In this document: positions 15,748 to 23,693 of the stretch, piece by piece
Position numbering within the stretch: position 1 is the stretch's first letter
How the letters are laid out: each line of letters opens with the position of its first letter
Assembly (NCBI RefSeq): GCF_001269925.1
Contig: NZ_LHVO01000061.1
Coordinates: 87,273-151,272 of the forward strand
DNA length: 64,000 nucleotides
Origin: Pseudomonas sp. MIACH
GTDB taxonomy: Bacteria; Pseudomonadota; Gammaproteobacteria; Pseudomonadales; Pseudomonadaceae
Direction of reading: 5' to 3'
Made by a program: the position numbers and the translations under genes
Notes under the pieces: model-generated
What the model was told of the DNA's origin: nothing
Database searches by the model: none
What the model saw: the letters and a program-made list of their open reading frames with translations, nothing else

Positions 15748-16919
15748 GGCAACAGTTGCTCCCAGGCGGGTACGCCGATGGCGGGTTTTGGCAGGTCGGG
15801 CAGGGGGGCTGAGGCGCTTGGGCGGATGCCGTCGCGTTCGAGGCTGTTGATCACTCGATCGGCGAAGTCCGGCGCTAAAGCCAGCTTGGTCGGCCAGCCC
15901 ACCAGCAGGCGGCCTTCTTCGGCGACAAAGGCGTTGTCGGGGCGACTCAGGCCTGATTGCAGGGGCTCGGCACGCTCTACGCGCAACGTAGCCCACTGGG
16001 TCTGGCTCATATCGATCCAGGGCAGCAGTTGCGCCAGCTCTTTCTGGGCGGTGGCGATCTGTTCTTGTGGCGTACGTGCCACGCCATCGGCCTCGGCAAT
16101 GTCGCCGCCCATGTACCACACCCAATTGCCATCGGCGGCGGGATGCGTGGTAACGGTGATGCGTGGCTTGGTGCCGCCGCCCAGGCAGTGGGCGTACAGC
16201 GGCTTCAGGCCGGGGCCTTTGGCGATGATCATATGCAGCGGGCGTTTTTGCATGGCCGGCTGGCTGAGGCCGAGGGCGGCCAGCAGATCAGCGGTACCAC
16301 CGCCGGCGCTCAAGACAATGCGCTGGGCGCGGATCTCGCGGCCATCCACGTTCAAACCCACCAGATTGTTGCCTTCCAGCAGCGGTTCGATGTGTTGCCC
16401 GGCGAGCAAGCCATCGCCGGCCAGCTGCGCGAGACGTTCAATCAGGCTGGGTACGTCCACCACCAGTTCGGCGAGGCGATAGACCTTGCCCTTGAAGCGG
16501 CGGTCTTGCAGGGCGGGCGGCAGGTCGTCGCCCTTGACTTGGTCGACACGGCCGCGCACGGCCTTGCTGGCGAAAAAGCTGGTGAGGTTGCCGGCGAGCG
16601 TGCCAGGGGACCACAGGTAATGGGCTTGTGAGAGCAGGCGCACGCCGGACAGGTCCAGCTCACCGTCACCGGCCAGGGCTTCACGCCAGCGGCGCGGCAT
16701 ATCGGCAATCGCTTCGGAGGCGCCGGTGAGGGCGCCGTGCAGCGCGTACTTCGCACCGCCGTGAATGATCCCCTGGGACTTCACGCTTTGCCCGCCACCT
16801 AATGTGGCGTTTTCCACCAGCACCGTGGAAAAACCCTGGCGGCGCAGGCGCGCATTCAGCCAGAGGCCGGCAACCCCGGCGCCGACAATCAACACGTCGG
16901 TAGAAATAACGGATGGCAT
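15744..16919 (-). CDS. FAD-dependent oxidoreductase (DAO/GlpD-like)
   Basis: A 391-residue flavoprotein. ATG at 16919 is about eight bases after GAGG; an ATG 12 bases earlier is the alternative. The dinucleotide-binding motif VLIVGAGVAGLWLNARLRRQ starts near residue 9, and the layout is that of the D-amino-acid-oxidase/glycerol-3-phosphate-dehydrogenase superfamily. GGGQSVKSQGIIHGG near 45-60 and the late VGWPTKLALAP segment support a DAO-type fold. It leads a three-gene operon with the aldo/keto reductase (4-base overlap) and the Nudix-like gene. A pathway role cannot be named; all three activities would fit repair or clearance of a modified metabolite. Confidence 0.82.
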   Translation of the reverse strand: MPSVISTDVLIVGAGVAGLWLNARLRRQGFSTVLVENATLGGGQSVKSQGIIHGGAKYALHGALTGASEAIADMPRRWREALAGDGELDLSGVRLLSQAHYLWSPGTLAGNLTSFFASKAVRGRVDQVKGDDLPPALQDRRFKGKVYRLAELVVDVPSLIERLAQLAGDGLLAGQHIEPLLEGNNLVGLNVDGREIRAQRIVLSAGGGTADLLAALGLSQPAMQKRPLHMIIAKGPGLKPLYAHCLGGGTKPRITVTTHPAADGNWVWYMGGDIAEADGVARTPQEQIATAQKELAQLLPWIDMSQTQWATLRVERAEPLQSGLSRPDNAFVAEEGRLLVGWPTKLALAPDFADRVINSLERDGIRPSASAPLPDLPKPAIGVPAWEQLLP

Positions 16920-17039
16920 GGGCGACCTCATTTCTAAACAAGGCCGCAAGTATACATTCTCACGCCATGCACACCGTAGGCGCTGTCGAGCTTTGGCGAG
17001 GCGGCGAATGGTGGATTCAATTGAGGTTCAAGTGAGCAC

Positions 17040-17375
17040 TCAATGCCCGGCGGTTTTCGAGAACAGCTGGATAACCACCACGCCCAGCACAATCAGGCCC
17101 ATCCCCAGCATCGCCGGCACGTCGAGCTTCTGCCCGTAGATAAACAGCGCCGCAATACTGACCATCACGATGCCCATCCCGGCCCACACGGCATAGGCCA
17201 CGCCCACCGGTACGGTACGCACCACCAGGGTCAGCATCCAGAACGCCACGCCGTAGCCGACGATCACCAGCAACAGCGGGATCGGTGTGCTCCAGCCCTT
17301 GATGGCTTTCATGGAAACGGTGGCGATCACTTCCGAGCAGATGGCAATGGCCAGGTAGCAGTAAGCGGCGTTCAT
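17040..17375 (-). CDS. SMR family multidrug efflux pump
   Basis: A 111-residue protein with four hydrophobic helices, the length of EmrE/SugE transporters. The start at 17375 (MNAAYCYLAIAICSEV) follows GAGGA. The conserved membrane glutamate that couples proton and drug movement is Glu14 in YLAIAICSEVIATVSMKAIKGW (residues 7 onward, Glu at 14), with the expected loop and MGLIVLGVVVIQLFSK at the C-terminus. Such pumps export quaternary ammonium compounds and related cations as dimers. It is divergent from a LysR regulator gene 102 bases away, which suggests local control. Confidence 0.9.
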   Translation of the reverse strand: MNAAYCYLAIAICSEVIATVSMKAIKGWSTPIPLLLVIVGYGVAFWMLTLVVRTVPVGVAYAVWAGMGIVMVSIAALFIYGQKLDVPAMLGMGLIVLGVVVIQLFSKTAGH

Positions 17376-17436
17376 GGGTGAGTCCTCGGTGTAGAGCAAT
17401 CTGATAAGGCCGGCATTCTAGAGTTTTCTCAGATGG

Positions 17437-17451
17437 GGTAAAGTCATTACC
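17437..17451. promoter_or_regulatory. Palindrome, candidate LysR operator
   Basis: GGTAA-AGTCA-TTACC is a perfect 5-5-5 inverted repeat in the gap between the divergent SMR pump and LysR genes. A wider pair, ATCTGA (17399-17404) and TCAGAT (17429-17434), lies beside it. LysR-type regulators bind dyads in such divergent promoters. Confidence 0.45.
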
Positions 17452-17477
17452 TATCCGAAATAAAGATGGGTTGAGCC

Positions 17478-18368
17478 ATGAGCGTGCAGTGGAATCTGGA
17501 GCAGATGCGCCTGTTTGTCAGCGTCGCCGAGCAGTGTTCGTTTTCGGCGGTGGCGCGCCAGCAGCGCAAGGCGCAGTCGGCGGTCAGCAACGGCATTGCC
17601 ATGCTGGAGGCGGACCTCGGCGTGAGCCTGTTCGAGCGTAGCAGCGGCCGCCAGCCGCGCCTGACCGCAGCCGGCAGCGTGTTGCTGGAGGAGGCGCGGG
17701 AAGTGCTGCGCCAGTGTGAACGGCTCAATGGCCGGGCGCTGTCACTGACCCGCGGTGAAGAAGCCTGCCTGCGCCTGGCCCAGGACGAGGCCATGTTGTT
17801 CCAGCCGGTGCTCGACAGCCTTGAGGCGCTGGCCGGGCAATACCCGTTGCTGGAGGTGCAGTTGTCCAGCGCCGCCCAGGGCGATGTAGCGCGCAAGTTG
17901 GTGGAGCGCCAGGCCGACCTGGGCCTGCTGTTCTATCACGACCAGATCCCCGAGGCATTGGAGCGGCGGGTGGTGGGCAGCGTGGAGATGGTCACCGTGT
18001 GCGGCGTGAACCACCCGCTCGCCAAGGAAAAGTACGTGACGTGCCAGCACCTGGCCCAGTTTCGCCAGTTGCTGATGTCGACCCAGACCAGCGTCTACCC
18101 CGGCAGCGAAGCGGCCAGCCCGCTGGTGTGGCGTGCCGACAGTTTCTACGTGTTGGCCGAGTGGCTGATGAGCGGCCTGGGCTGGGCGTGGCTGCCACGG
18201 CATATCGTGCAGTACCCGACCTATCAACAACAGATGGTGGAGTTGGACAGCGAATGGACGCCGCCGGCCCTGGTGGTGGAGCTGGTCTGGCGGCGCGACG
18301 AGCACCTCGGCCCCGCCGCGCGCTTTCTGGCCAAACGTTTTGCCGAGTGCTTGCAGGCGATCGACTGA
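17478..18368 (+). CDS. LysR family transcriptional regulator
   Basis: A 296-residue regulator. The N-terminal winged helix-turn-helix covers residues 5-64 (MRLFVSVAEQCSFSAVARQQ, then SAVSNGIAMLEADLGVSLFE), followed by a linker helix and a periplasmic-binding-protein-like effector domain from about residue 90. It sits divergently from the SMR efflux gene, the usual layout for a LysR regulator and its target, and 23 bases before waaA on the same strand, with which it may share transcription. The effector is unknown. Confidence 0.92.
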   Translation: MSVQWNLEQMRLFVSVAEQCSFSAVARQQRKAQSAVSNGIAMLEADLGVSLFERSSGRQPRLTAAGSVLLEEAREVLRQCERLNGRALSLTRGEEACLRLAQDEAMLFQPVLDSLEALAGQYPLLEVQLSSAAQGDVARKLVERQADLGLLFYHDQIPEALERRVVGSVEMVTVCGVNHPLAKEKYVTCQHLAQFRQLLMSTQTSVYPGSEAASPLVWRADSFYVLAEWLMSGLGWAWLPRHIVQYPTYQQQMVELDSEWTPPALVVELVWRRDEHLGPAARFLAKRFAECLQAID

Positions 18369-18391
18369 AAAAGCCGATAAACTCCGCCGCC

Positions 18392-19669
18392 ATGAATAGA
18401 ACTCTCTATAGCTGTCTGTTTTACCTGGCGCTGCCGTTGGTGGCCTTACGTCTATGGTTGCGCGCACGCAAGGCACCGGCCTATGCCCAGCGCGTCGGCG
18501 AGCGCTTTTCCTACGGCTTGCCGGTGATGCGGCCGGGCGGGATCTGGGTGCATGCCGTGTCGGTGGGCGAAAGCATTGCCGCGGCGCCGATGATTCGCGG
18601 CTTGCTGGCGCGTTATCCGCAACTGCCGATCACGGTCACCTGCATGACGCCCACCGGTTCCGAGCGTATCCAGGCGTTGTTTGCCAACGAGCCGCGCATC
18701 CAGCATTGCTACCTGCCCTACGATTTGCCCTGTGCGGCCAAGCGTTTTCTTGATCGTGTGCAGCCCAAGCTGGCGGTGATCATGGAAACCGAGTTATGGC
18801 CCAACCATATCCACGCCTGCGCCCGGCGCGGTATTCCGGTGGCCTTGGCCAATGCGCGGCTGTCGGCACGCTCGGCCAAGGGCTATGCACGTTTCGCCAA
18901 ACTCACGGCGCCGATGCTGTCGCAGATGAGCCTGTTCGCGGTCCAGACCCAAACCGAGGCCCAGCGTTTCCTGAGCCTGGGCGCGCGCCCGGAAACCGTC
19001 GAGGTCACCGGCTCGATCAAGTTCGACCTGACCATCGACCCCGAGCTGCCGGTGCGCGCCGCCGCCCTGCGCGCGCAGTGGGGCGCGGCTGAGCGCCCGG
19101 TGTGGATCGCTGCCAGTACCCACGAAGGCGAAGATGAAGTGGTGCTCGCGGCCCACCGGCAACTGCTCGAAAGCTACCCCAACGCGCTGTTGATTCTGGT
19201 GCCGCGTCACCAGGAGCGCTTCGGCCCGATGTACGCGCTGTGCGGTCAACAAGGGTTTGCCACGGTGCGTCGCTCCAGCGGCGAGCCGGTGACCGCGCAA
19301 ACCTCGGTATTGCTCGGCGATACCATGGGCGAACTGCTGTTTCTTTATGCGCTGGCCGACAGCGCCTTCGTCGGCGGTAGCCTGGTGGCGACTGGCGGGC
19401 ACAATCCGTTGGAACCGGCAGCGCTGGCCCTGCCTGTGATCATGGGGCCGCACGTATTCAACTTCCTCGACATCACCGCGATGATGCGCGAAGCCGGTGC
19501 GTTGCGAGAGGTGGATGATGCGCAGGGGCTGGCCGAGGCCGTACGACAGCTGTTCGAACTGCCGCAGGATGCACGCAGGATGGCGCAGGCGGGGCTCAAG
19601 GTGATGCAGGCCAACCAGGGCGCGTTGAAGCGCTTGCTGGATGGGTTGGGCCGATTGATCTCTCGCTGA
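18392..19669 (+). CDS. waaA: 3-deoxy-D-manno-octulosonic acid (Kdo) transferase
   Basis: A 425-residue GT30 enzyme starting at ATG 18392 (MNRTLYSCLF). The N-terminal hydrophobic helix anchors it to the inner membrane. GIWVHAVSVGESIAAAPMIR near residues 49-69 holds the catalytic Glu region, METELWPNH lies near 130-138, and the C-terminal GGHNPLEPAALALPVIMGPH gives the CMP-Kdo site. It adds Kdo residues to lipid IVA, the step that begins core assembly. The gene is apart from the core cluster but near it, as with PA4988 in PAO1. Confidence 0.95.
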   Translation: MNRTLYSCLFYLALPLVALRLWLRARKAPAYAQRVGERFSYGLPVMRPGGIWVHAVSVGESIAAAPMIRGLLARYPQLPITVTCMTPTGSERIQALFANEPRIQHCYLPYDLPCAAKRFLDRVQPKLAVIMETELWPNHIHACARRGIPVALANARLSARSAKGYARFAKLTAPMLSQMSLFAVQTQTEAQRFLSLGARPETVEVTGSIKFDLTIDPELPVRAAALRAQWGAAERPVWIAASTHEGEDEVVLAAHRQLLESYPNALLILVPRHQERFGPMYALCGQQGFATVRRSSGEPVTAQTSVLLGDTMGELLFLYALADSAFVGGSLVATGGHNPLEPAALALPVIMGPHVFNFLDITAMMREAGALREVDDAQGLAEAVRQLFELPQDARRMAQAGLKVMQANQGALKRLLDGLGRLISR

Positions 19670-19685
19670 CCCTGCGCCGATCCAA

Positions 19686-19717
19686 ATGTGGGAGGGAGTA
19701 AGCCCCCTCCGACATTG
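19686..19717. repeat. REP-type palindrome
   Basis: ATGTGGGAGGGAGTAAGCCCCCTCCGACAT-type sequence forms a single imperfect REP in the 62-base gap between the convergent waaA and tolC-like genes. Its stem could also act as a bidirectional stop. Confidence 0.75.
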
Positions 19718-19731
19718 GTCTTATGGTGTTT

Positions 19732-21174
19732 TCAATAACCCGGGCGGGCCTTGAGCTGCTCGGCGGCCGCCTTGGCCAGGTCCGGTGGCAGGAAGTCGCG
19801 GTCCGGGTTGTAGTCGGCCTTGAGGTAGCGCGTCAGGTCCTGCAGATCCCCTGGGCTCAAGGTGCCCGCCGCCTGCTTCAGGCGCAGGTTGTCGAGGATG
19901 TAGTCGTAGCGGCTGTTGTTGTAGTTGCGCACCGACGAATACAGCTGGCGCTGTGCATCCAGCACGTCGACGATATTGCGCGTACCCACCTGGTAACCGA
20001 TTTCCGTGGCTTCCACCGCACTCTGGTTAGAGATGATCGACTGGCGGCGCGCTTGCACCTGTTCCACGTCGGTGTTCACGGCGCGGTGCAGGTTGCGGGT
20101 GTTTTCCACCACCTGGCGACGCAGGCCTTCGCGTTGCTGCTCGGTCTGGCTCAGGCGCGAGTAGGATTCACGCACTTGGGAGTTGGTGAGGCCGCCGCTG
20201 TACAGCGGAATGCGCAACTGCAAGCCGATGGTCCTGCGCGACGCATCACCGTGATAGATGTCCTGGCCAAAGGCATCGGGGTTGCTGGCGCCCAGGGCGT
20301 CGTTATCACCCTTCTGGTATTGCGCCACCGCATCCAGGGTCGGCGCATGGCCGGCCTTGCGTTGCTTGAGGGTTTCTTCGGCAGCGGTGACTGCGTAGTT
20401 GCTGGCCAGCAAGTTGAGGTTCTGGCGGCCGGCAGTTTCGACCCAGGCTTTGGCGTCATTCGGCGCCGGTGGTAATACCGGCAGTGTGTGAACGATGCCT
20501 TGGATCGAATTGTACTGGCGGTTGGTCAGGGTGATCAGCGCTTCAAAGGCGTCGTCCACCTGGCGCTGGGCCACGATCCGATTGGCGCGAGCCGTGTCGT
20601 AGCTGGCCTGGGATTGCAGCACGTCGGTCTTATCCGACAGGCCGACGTCGAAACGTTCATTGGCCTGGTCCAACTGACGCTTGAACGCCGCTTCTTCAGC
20701 CTTGGTGGTGGCCAGGTTGTCCTGGGCGCGCAGCACGCTGAAGTAGCTTTCGGCGCTTTTGAGAATCAGGTCCTGCTCGGTGGCCGAAAGTTGCAGGGCC
20801 GCCTGTTCGTTAACCGCTTGCGCCGCCTGCAACTGGAACCAGCGGTCGATGCGAAACAACGGCTGGCTCAAGGTGGCCTGCCAGGAATGCGCATCACGAT
20901 TGATCGTGGTGGCTGGCTGGTCGAATTGGTTACGCACGTTGTTGGAATCGGCGCCGGCCGACAGGTTCGGGAGGAGTCCGGCGCGTGCCTGGGGCACTAC
21001 TTCTTTCTGTGCGCCGTATTGGGCGCGCGCTGCGGCCAGGTCGGCGTTGTTATCTACAGCTTCCTGATAGACGCTGACCAGATCGGTTCTGGTCGACAAG
21101 GGCGCTTCAGCTGCCCAGACCATTCCGTTGGTTGCACAAGACACGGCGAGAGCCAGTGAAAGTTTGCGCAGCAT
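19732..21174 (-). CDS. tolC: TolC family outer-membrane channel
   Basis: A 480-residue outer-membrane efflux protein. A signal peptide ends near residue 22 (MLRKLSLALAVSCATNGMVWA/AEA). Two OEP repeats follow, with the periplasmic helical hairpins and short strands typical of TolC: LYQEAVDNNADLAA-type start, NRQY and YSGGLTNSQVRESYSRL in the second repeat, and AAEQLKARPGY at the end. The trimer forms the exit duct for type I secretion and RND pumps. In PAO1 the homologue beside thiC is OpmH (PA4974), the closest Pseudomonas relative of E. coli TolC. It is transcribed away from thiC. No adaptor or inner-membrane pump gene is adjacent, so it is probably shared by several systems. Confidence 0.92.
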   Translation of the reverse strand: MLRKLSLALAVSCATNGMVWAAEAPLSTRTDLVSVYQEAVDNNADLAAARAQYGAQKEVVPQARAGLLPNLSAGADSNNVRNQFDQPATTINRDAHSWQATLSQPLFRIDRWFQLQAAQAVNEQAALQLSATEQDLILKSAESYFSVLRAQDNLATTKAEEAAFKRQLDQANERFDVGLSDKTDVLQSQASYDTARANRIVAQRQVDDAFEALITLTNRQYNSIQGIVHTLPVLPPAPNDAKAWVETAGRQNLNLLASNYAVTAAEETLKQRKAGHAPTLDAVAQYQKGDNDALGASNPDAFGQDIYHGDASRRTIGLQLRIPLYSGGLTNSQVRESYSRLSQTEQQREGLRRQVVENTRNLHRAVNTDVEQVQARRQSIISNQSAVEATEIGYQVGTRNIVDVLDAQRQLYSSVRNYNNSRYDYILDNLRLKQAAGTLSPGDLQDLTRYLKADYNPDRDFLPPDLAKAAAEQLKARPGY

Positions 21175-21335
21175 GAGGCAATCCCTAGATTTAATATTAC
21201 GGTTATAATTTGTGGCCCAAGGCTAAGACCAGTCATCCCTAGCGTCAAGTCTCGCGGCCGTTGCCGAGTGTAGTGGCGAGATCCGTGCGCAACAATCCCG
21301 CAATCACGCCATTCATCACGCTGAATGCACCGCTA

Positions 21336-21364
21336 TTGGCAATTTGCCCACGGCATGGTCTAGA
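21336..21364 (+). promoter_or_regulatory. Candidate sigma70 promoter of thiC
   Basis: TTGGCA (21336-21341), a 17-base spacer and TCTAGA (21359-21364) would start transcription near 21371, only a few bases before the first stem of the TPP aptamer. The -10 is a weak match, but its placement relative to the riboswitch is right. Confidence 0.5.
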
Positions 21365-21375
21365 CTGGCCGCGTT

Positions 21376-21466
21376 CTTGTCGGGGTGCCTTGTTGGAAGG
21401 CTGAGATCGGTAAATACCGGATCCCGTTGAACCTGATCAGGTTAACGCCTGCGTAGGGAACAAGAT
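21376..21466 (+). ncRNA. TPP riboswitch (thi-box)
   Basis: The conserved thi-box elements are all present: CTTGTCGGGGTGCC at the 5' stem, GGCTGAGAT, ACCCGTTGAACCTGATC-like core (here CCCGTTGAACCTGATCAGG), and the closing GCGTAGGGAACAAG that pairs with the start. It lies 158 bases before the thiC ATG. It binds thiamine pyrophosphate and lowers thiC expression. No clear terminator stem plus T run follows before the start codon, so translational control is more likely; the GGAG site of thiC at about 21613 would be the masked element. Confidence 0.95.
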
Positions 21467-21624
21467 TTCTCGTCCCCCGGCGAGTCCTCTTGTGCTTCGT
21501 CCGGGATGTTGTTCGACCTTCGAACAGCCCTCGTGCACCAAGCACAGCACTGGTTTCAGTGCGTCCATCCGTCACAGGTTCGCTCCGACAAAAATCCACC
21601 GCCTGGATAGTTGGAGAGCCCGTG

Positions 21625-23514
21625 ATGAGTACAAAATTAAAAAACACCGTGCACTTGAGTGAATCGGCCAAGGTCGACTCCGGCTCCGTGCAGCCCTTTA
21701 CCCGCTCGCAAAAAATCTACGTGCAGGGCACCCGCCCGGACATTCGCGTGCCGATGCGTGAAATCAGCCTGGACGTAACCCCCACCGACTTCGGCGGTGA
21801 AATCAACGCCCCCGTGGTGGTCTACGACACCTCCGGCCCCTACACCGACCCCAACGTCATCATCGACGTACGCAAAGGCCTGGGCGATGTACGCTCGCCG
21901 TGGATCGAGTCCCGTGGGGACACCGAGCGTCTGAACGGCCTGAGCTCGCATTTCGGTCAGCAGCGCCTCAGCGATGCCGAACTGACCGCCCTGCGCTTTG
22001 CTCATGTGAAGAACCCGCGCCGCGCCAAGGCCGGGGCCAACGTCACCCAGATGCACTACGCGCGCAAAGGCATCATCACCGCCGAGATGGAATACGTCGC
22101 CATCCGCGAAAACATGAAGCTTGAAGAAGCCCGCGCCAGTGGCCTGCTCGACCAGCAACACGCCGGCCACAGCTTCGGCGCCAGCGTGCCGAAGATCATC
22201 ACCCCCGAATTCGTCCGTGAAGAAATCGCCCGTGGCCGCGCGATCATCCCGGCCAACATCAACCACACCGAACTGGAACCGATGATCATCGGCCGTAACT
22301 TCCTGGTGAAGATCAACGGCAACATCGGCAACAGCGCCCTGGGTTCGTCCATCGAAGAAGAAGTGGCGAAACTGACCTGGGGCATTCGCTGGGGCTCGGA
22401 TACGGTGATGGACCTGTCCACTGGCAAGCACATCCATGAAACCCGCGAGTGGATCATCCGCAACTCGCCGGTGCCGATCGGTACCGTGCCGATCTACCAG
22501 GCGCTGGAAAAAGTCGGCGGCGCCGCCGAAGACCTGACCTGGGAGCTGTTCCGCGACACCCTGATCGAACAGGCCGAGCAGGGTGTCGATTACTTCACCA
22601 TCCACGCCGGTGTGCTGCTGCGCTACGTACCGCTGACCGCCAAGCGCGTCACCGGCATCGTGTCCCGTGGCGGTTCGATCATGGCCAAGTGGTGCCTGGC
22701 GCACCACAAAGAGAACTTCACCTACACGCATTTCGACGAAATCTGCGAAATCATGAAGGCCTATGACGTCAGCTTCTCCCTCGGCGACGGCCTGCGCCCG
22801 GGCTCGATTGCCGACGCCAACGACGCCGCGCAGTTTGGTGAGCTGGAAACCCTTGGCGAGCTGACCAAGATCGCCTGGAAGCACGACGTGCAAACCATGA
22901 TCGAAGGCCCCGGCCACGTGCCGATGCAGTTGATCAAGGAGAACATGGACAAGCAGCTCGAATGCTGCGACGAAGCGCCGTTCTACACCCTCGGCCCGCT
23001 GACCACCGACATCGCGCCGGGCTACGACCACATCACCTCCGGCATCGGTGCGGCGATGATCGGCTGGTTCGGTTGCGCCATGCTTTGCTACGTCACGCCC
23101 AAGGAGCACCTGGGCCTGCCGAACAAGGATGACGTGAAGACCGGGATCATCACCTACAAAATCGCCGCCCACGCGGCGGACTTGGCCAAGGGGCATCCGG
23201 GGGCGCAGATTCGCGACAATGCCTTGAGCAAGGCGCGCTTCGAGTTCCGCTGGGAAGACCAGTTCAACCTCGGCCTGGATCCGGACACTGCGCGTTCATA
23301 CCACGACGAAACCCTGCCGAAAGACTCGGCCAAGGTCGCGCACTTCTGTTCAATGTGCGGGCCGAAGTTCTGCTCGATGAAAATCACCCAGGAAGTGCGT
23401 GAGTACGCGGCCAACCAACGCATTGAAGCGGTGGATGTGGACGTGGCCAAGGGCTTGGCGGAGCAGGCGGAGCGGTTCAAGCAGGAAGGTAGTCAGCTGT
23501 ACAAGAAGGTCTGA
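21625..23514 (+). CDS. thiC: Phosphomethylpyrimidine synthase
   Basis: A 629-residue radical-SAM-like enzyme that turns 5-aminoimidazole ribotide into HMP phosphate for thiamine synthesis. The start is ATG 21625 after GGAG; the open frame upstream covers the riboswitch leader and is not used. The barrel domain includes GNIGNSALGSSIEEEVAKL and EGPGHVPMQLIKENM, and the C-terminal cluster-binding Cys motif is CSMCGPKFC near residues 569-577. Control by the upstream TPP riboswitch is clear. The HMP transporter gene cytX follows, so the locus covers both making and importing the pyrimidine. Confidence 0.98.
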   Translation: MSTKLKNTVHLSESAKVDSGSVQPFTRSQKIYVQGTRPDIRVPMREISLDVTPTDFGGEINAPVVVYDTSGPYTDPNVIIDVRKGLGDVRSPWIESRGDTERLNGLSSHFGQQRLSDAELTALRFAHVKNPRRAKAGANVTQMHYARKGIITAEMEYVAIRENMKLEEARASGLLDQQHAGHSFGASVPKIITPEFVREEIARGRAIIPANINHTELEPMIIGRNFLVKINGNIGNSALGSSIEEEVAKLTWGIRWGSDTVMDLSTGKHIHETREWIIRNSPVPIGTVPIYQALEKVGGAAEDLTWELFRDTLIEQAEQGVDYFTIHAGVLLRYVPLTAKRVTGIVSRGGSIMAKWCLAHHKENFTYTHFDEICEIMKAYDVSFSLGDGLRPGSIADANDAAQFGELETLGELTKIAWKHDVQTMIEGPGHVPMQLIKENMDKQLECCDEAPFYTLGPLTTDIAPGYDHITSGIGAAMIGWFGCAMLCYVTPKEHLGLPNKDDVKTGIITYKIAAHAADLAKGHPGAQIRDNALSKARFEFRWEDQFNLGLDPDTARSYHDETLPKDSAKVAHFCSMCGPKFCSMKITQEVREYAANQRIEAVDVDVAKGLAEQAERFKQEGSQLYKKV

Positions 23515-23520
23515 TCCAGA

Positions 23521-23544
23521 GATGGCGGTGCCTGCACCGCCGTC
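23521..23544 (+). terminator. GC hairpin after thiC
   Basis: GATGGCGGTG-CCTG-CACCGCCGTC forms a near-perfect 10-bp stem seven bases after the thiC stop. No T run follows, so it may be an mRNA 3' stabiliser or a weak terminator. Confidence 0.45.
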
Positions 23545-23567
23545 ATCGGGGCGGTGCGACGACTCGA

Positions 23568-23651
23568 CAAGCCCCTTCCCACATTTTGACTGAGGTATGC
23601 ACAGTTTTTGTGTTCACAGCAGATCCAATGTGGGAGGGGGCTTGCCCCGGT
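23568..23651. repeat. REP pair in tail-to-tail orientation
   Basis: A reverse-strand REP (CAAGCCCCTTCCCACATTTT, 23568-23587) and a forward REP (AATGTGGGAGGGGGCTTGCC, from 23627) point away from each other between thiC and cytX. The forward one explains the spurious in-frame ATG at 23628 upstream of cytX. Confidence 0.8.
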
Positions 23652-23693
23652 AGCAATCTTTCAAACAAAAAATGCCCCTCAGAGATAACACCC

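Noticed and set aside
21637..23196. A 519-codon minus-strand frame opposite thiC
   Set aside because: Shadow of thiC, for which the riboswitch and Fe-S motif leave no doubt.
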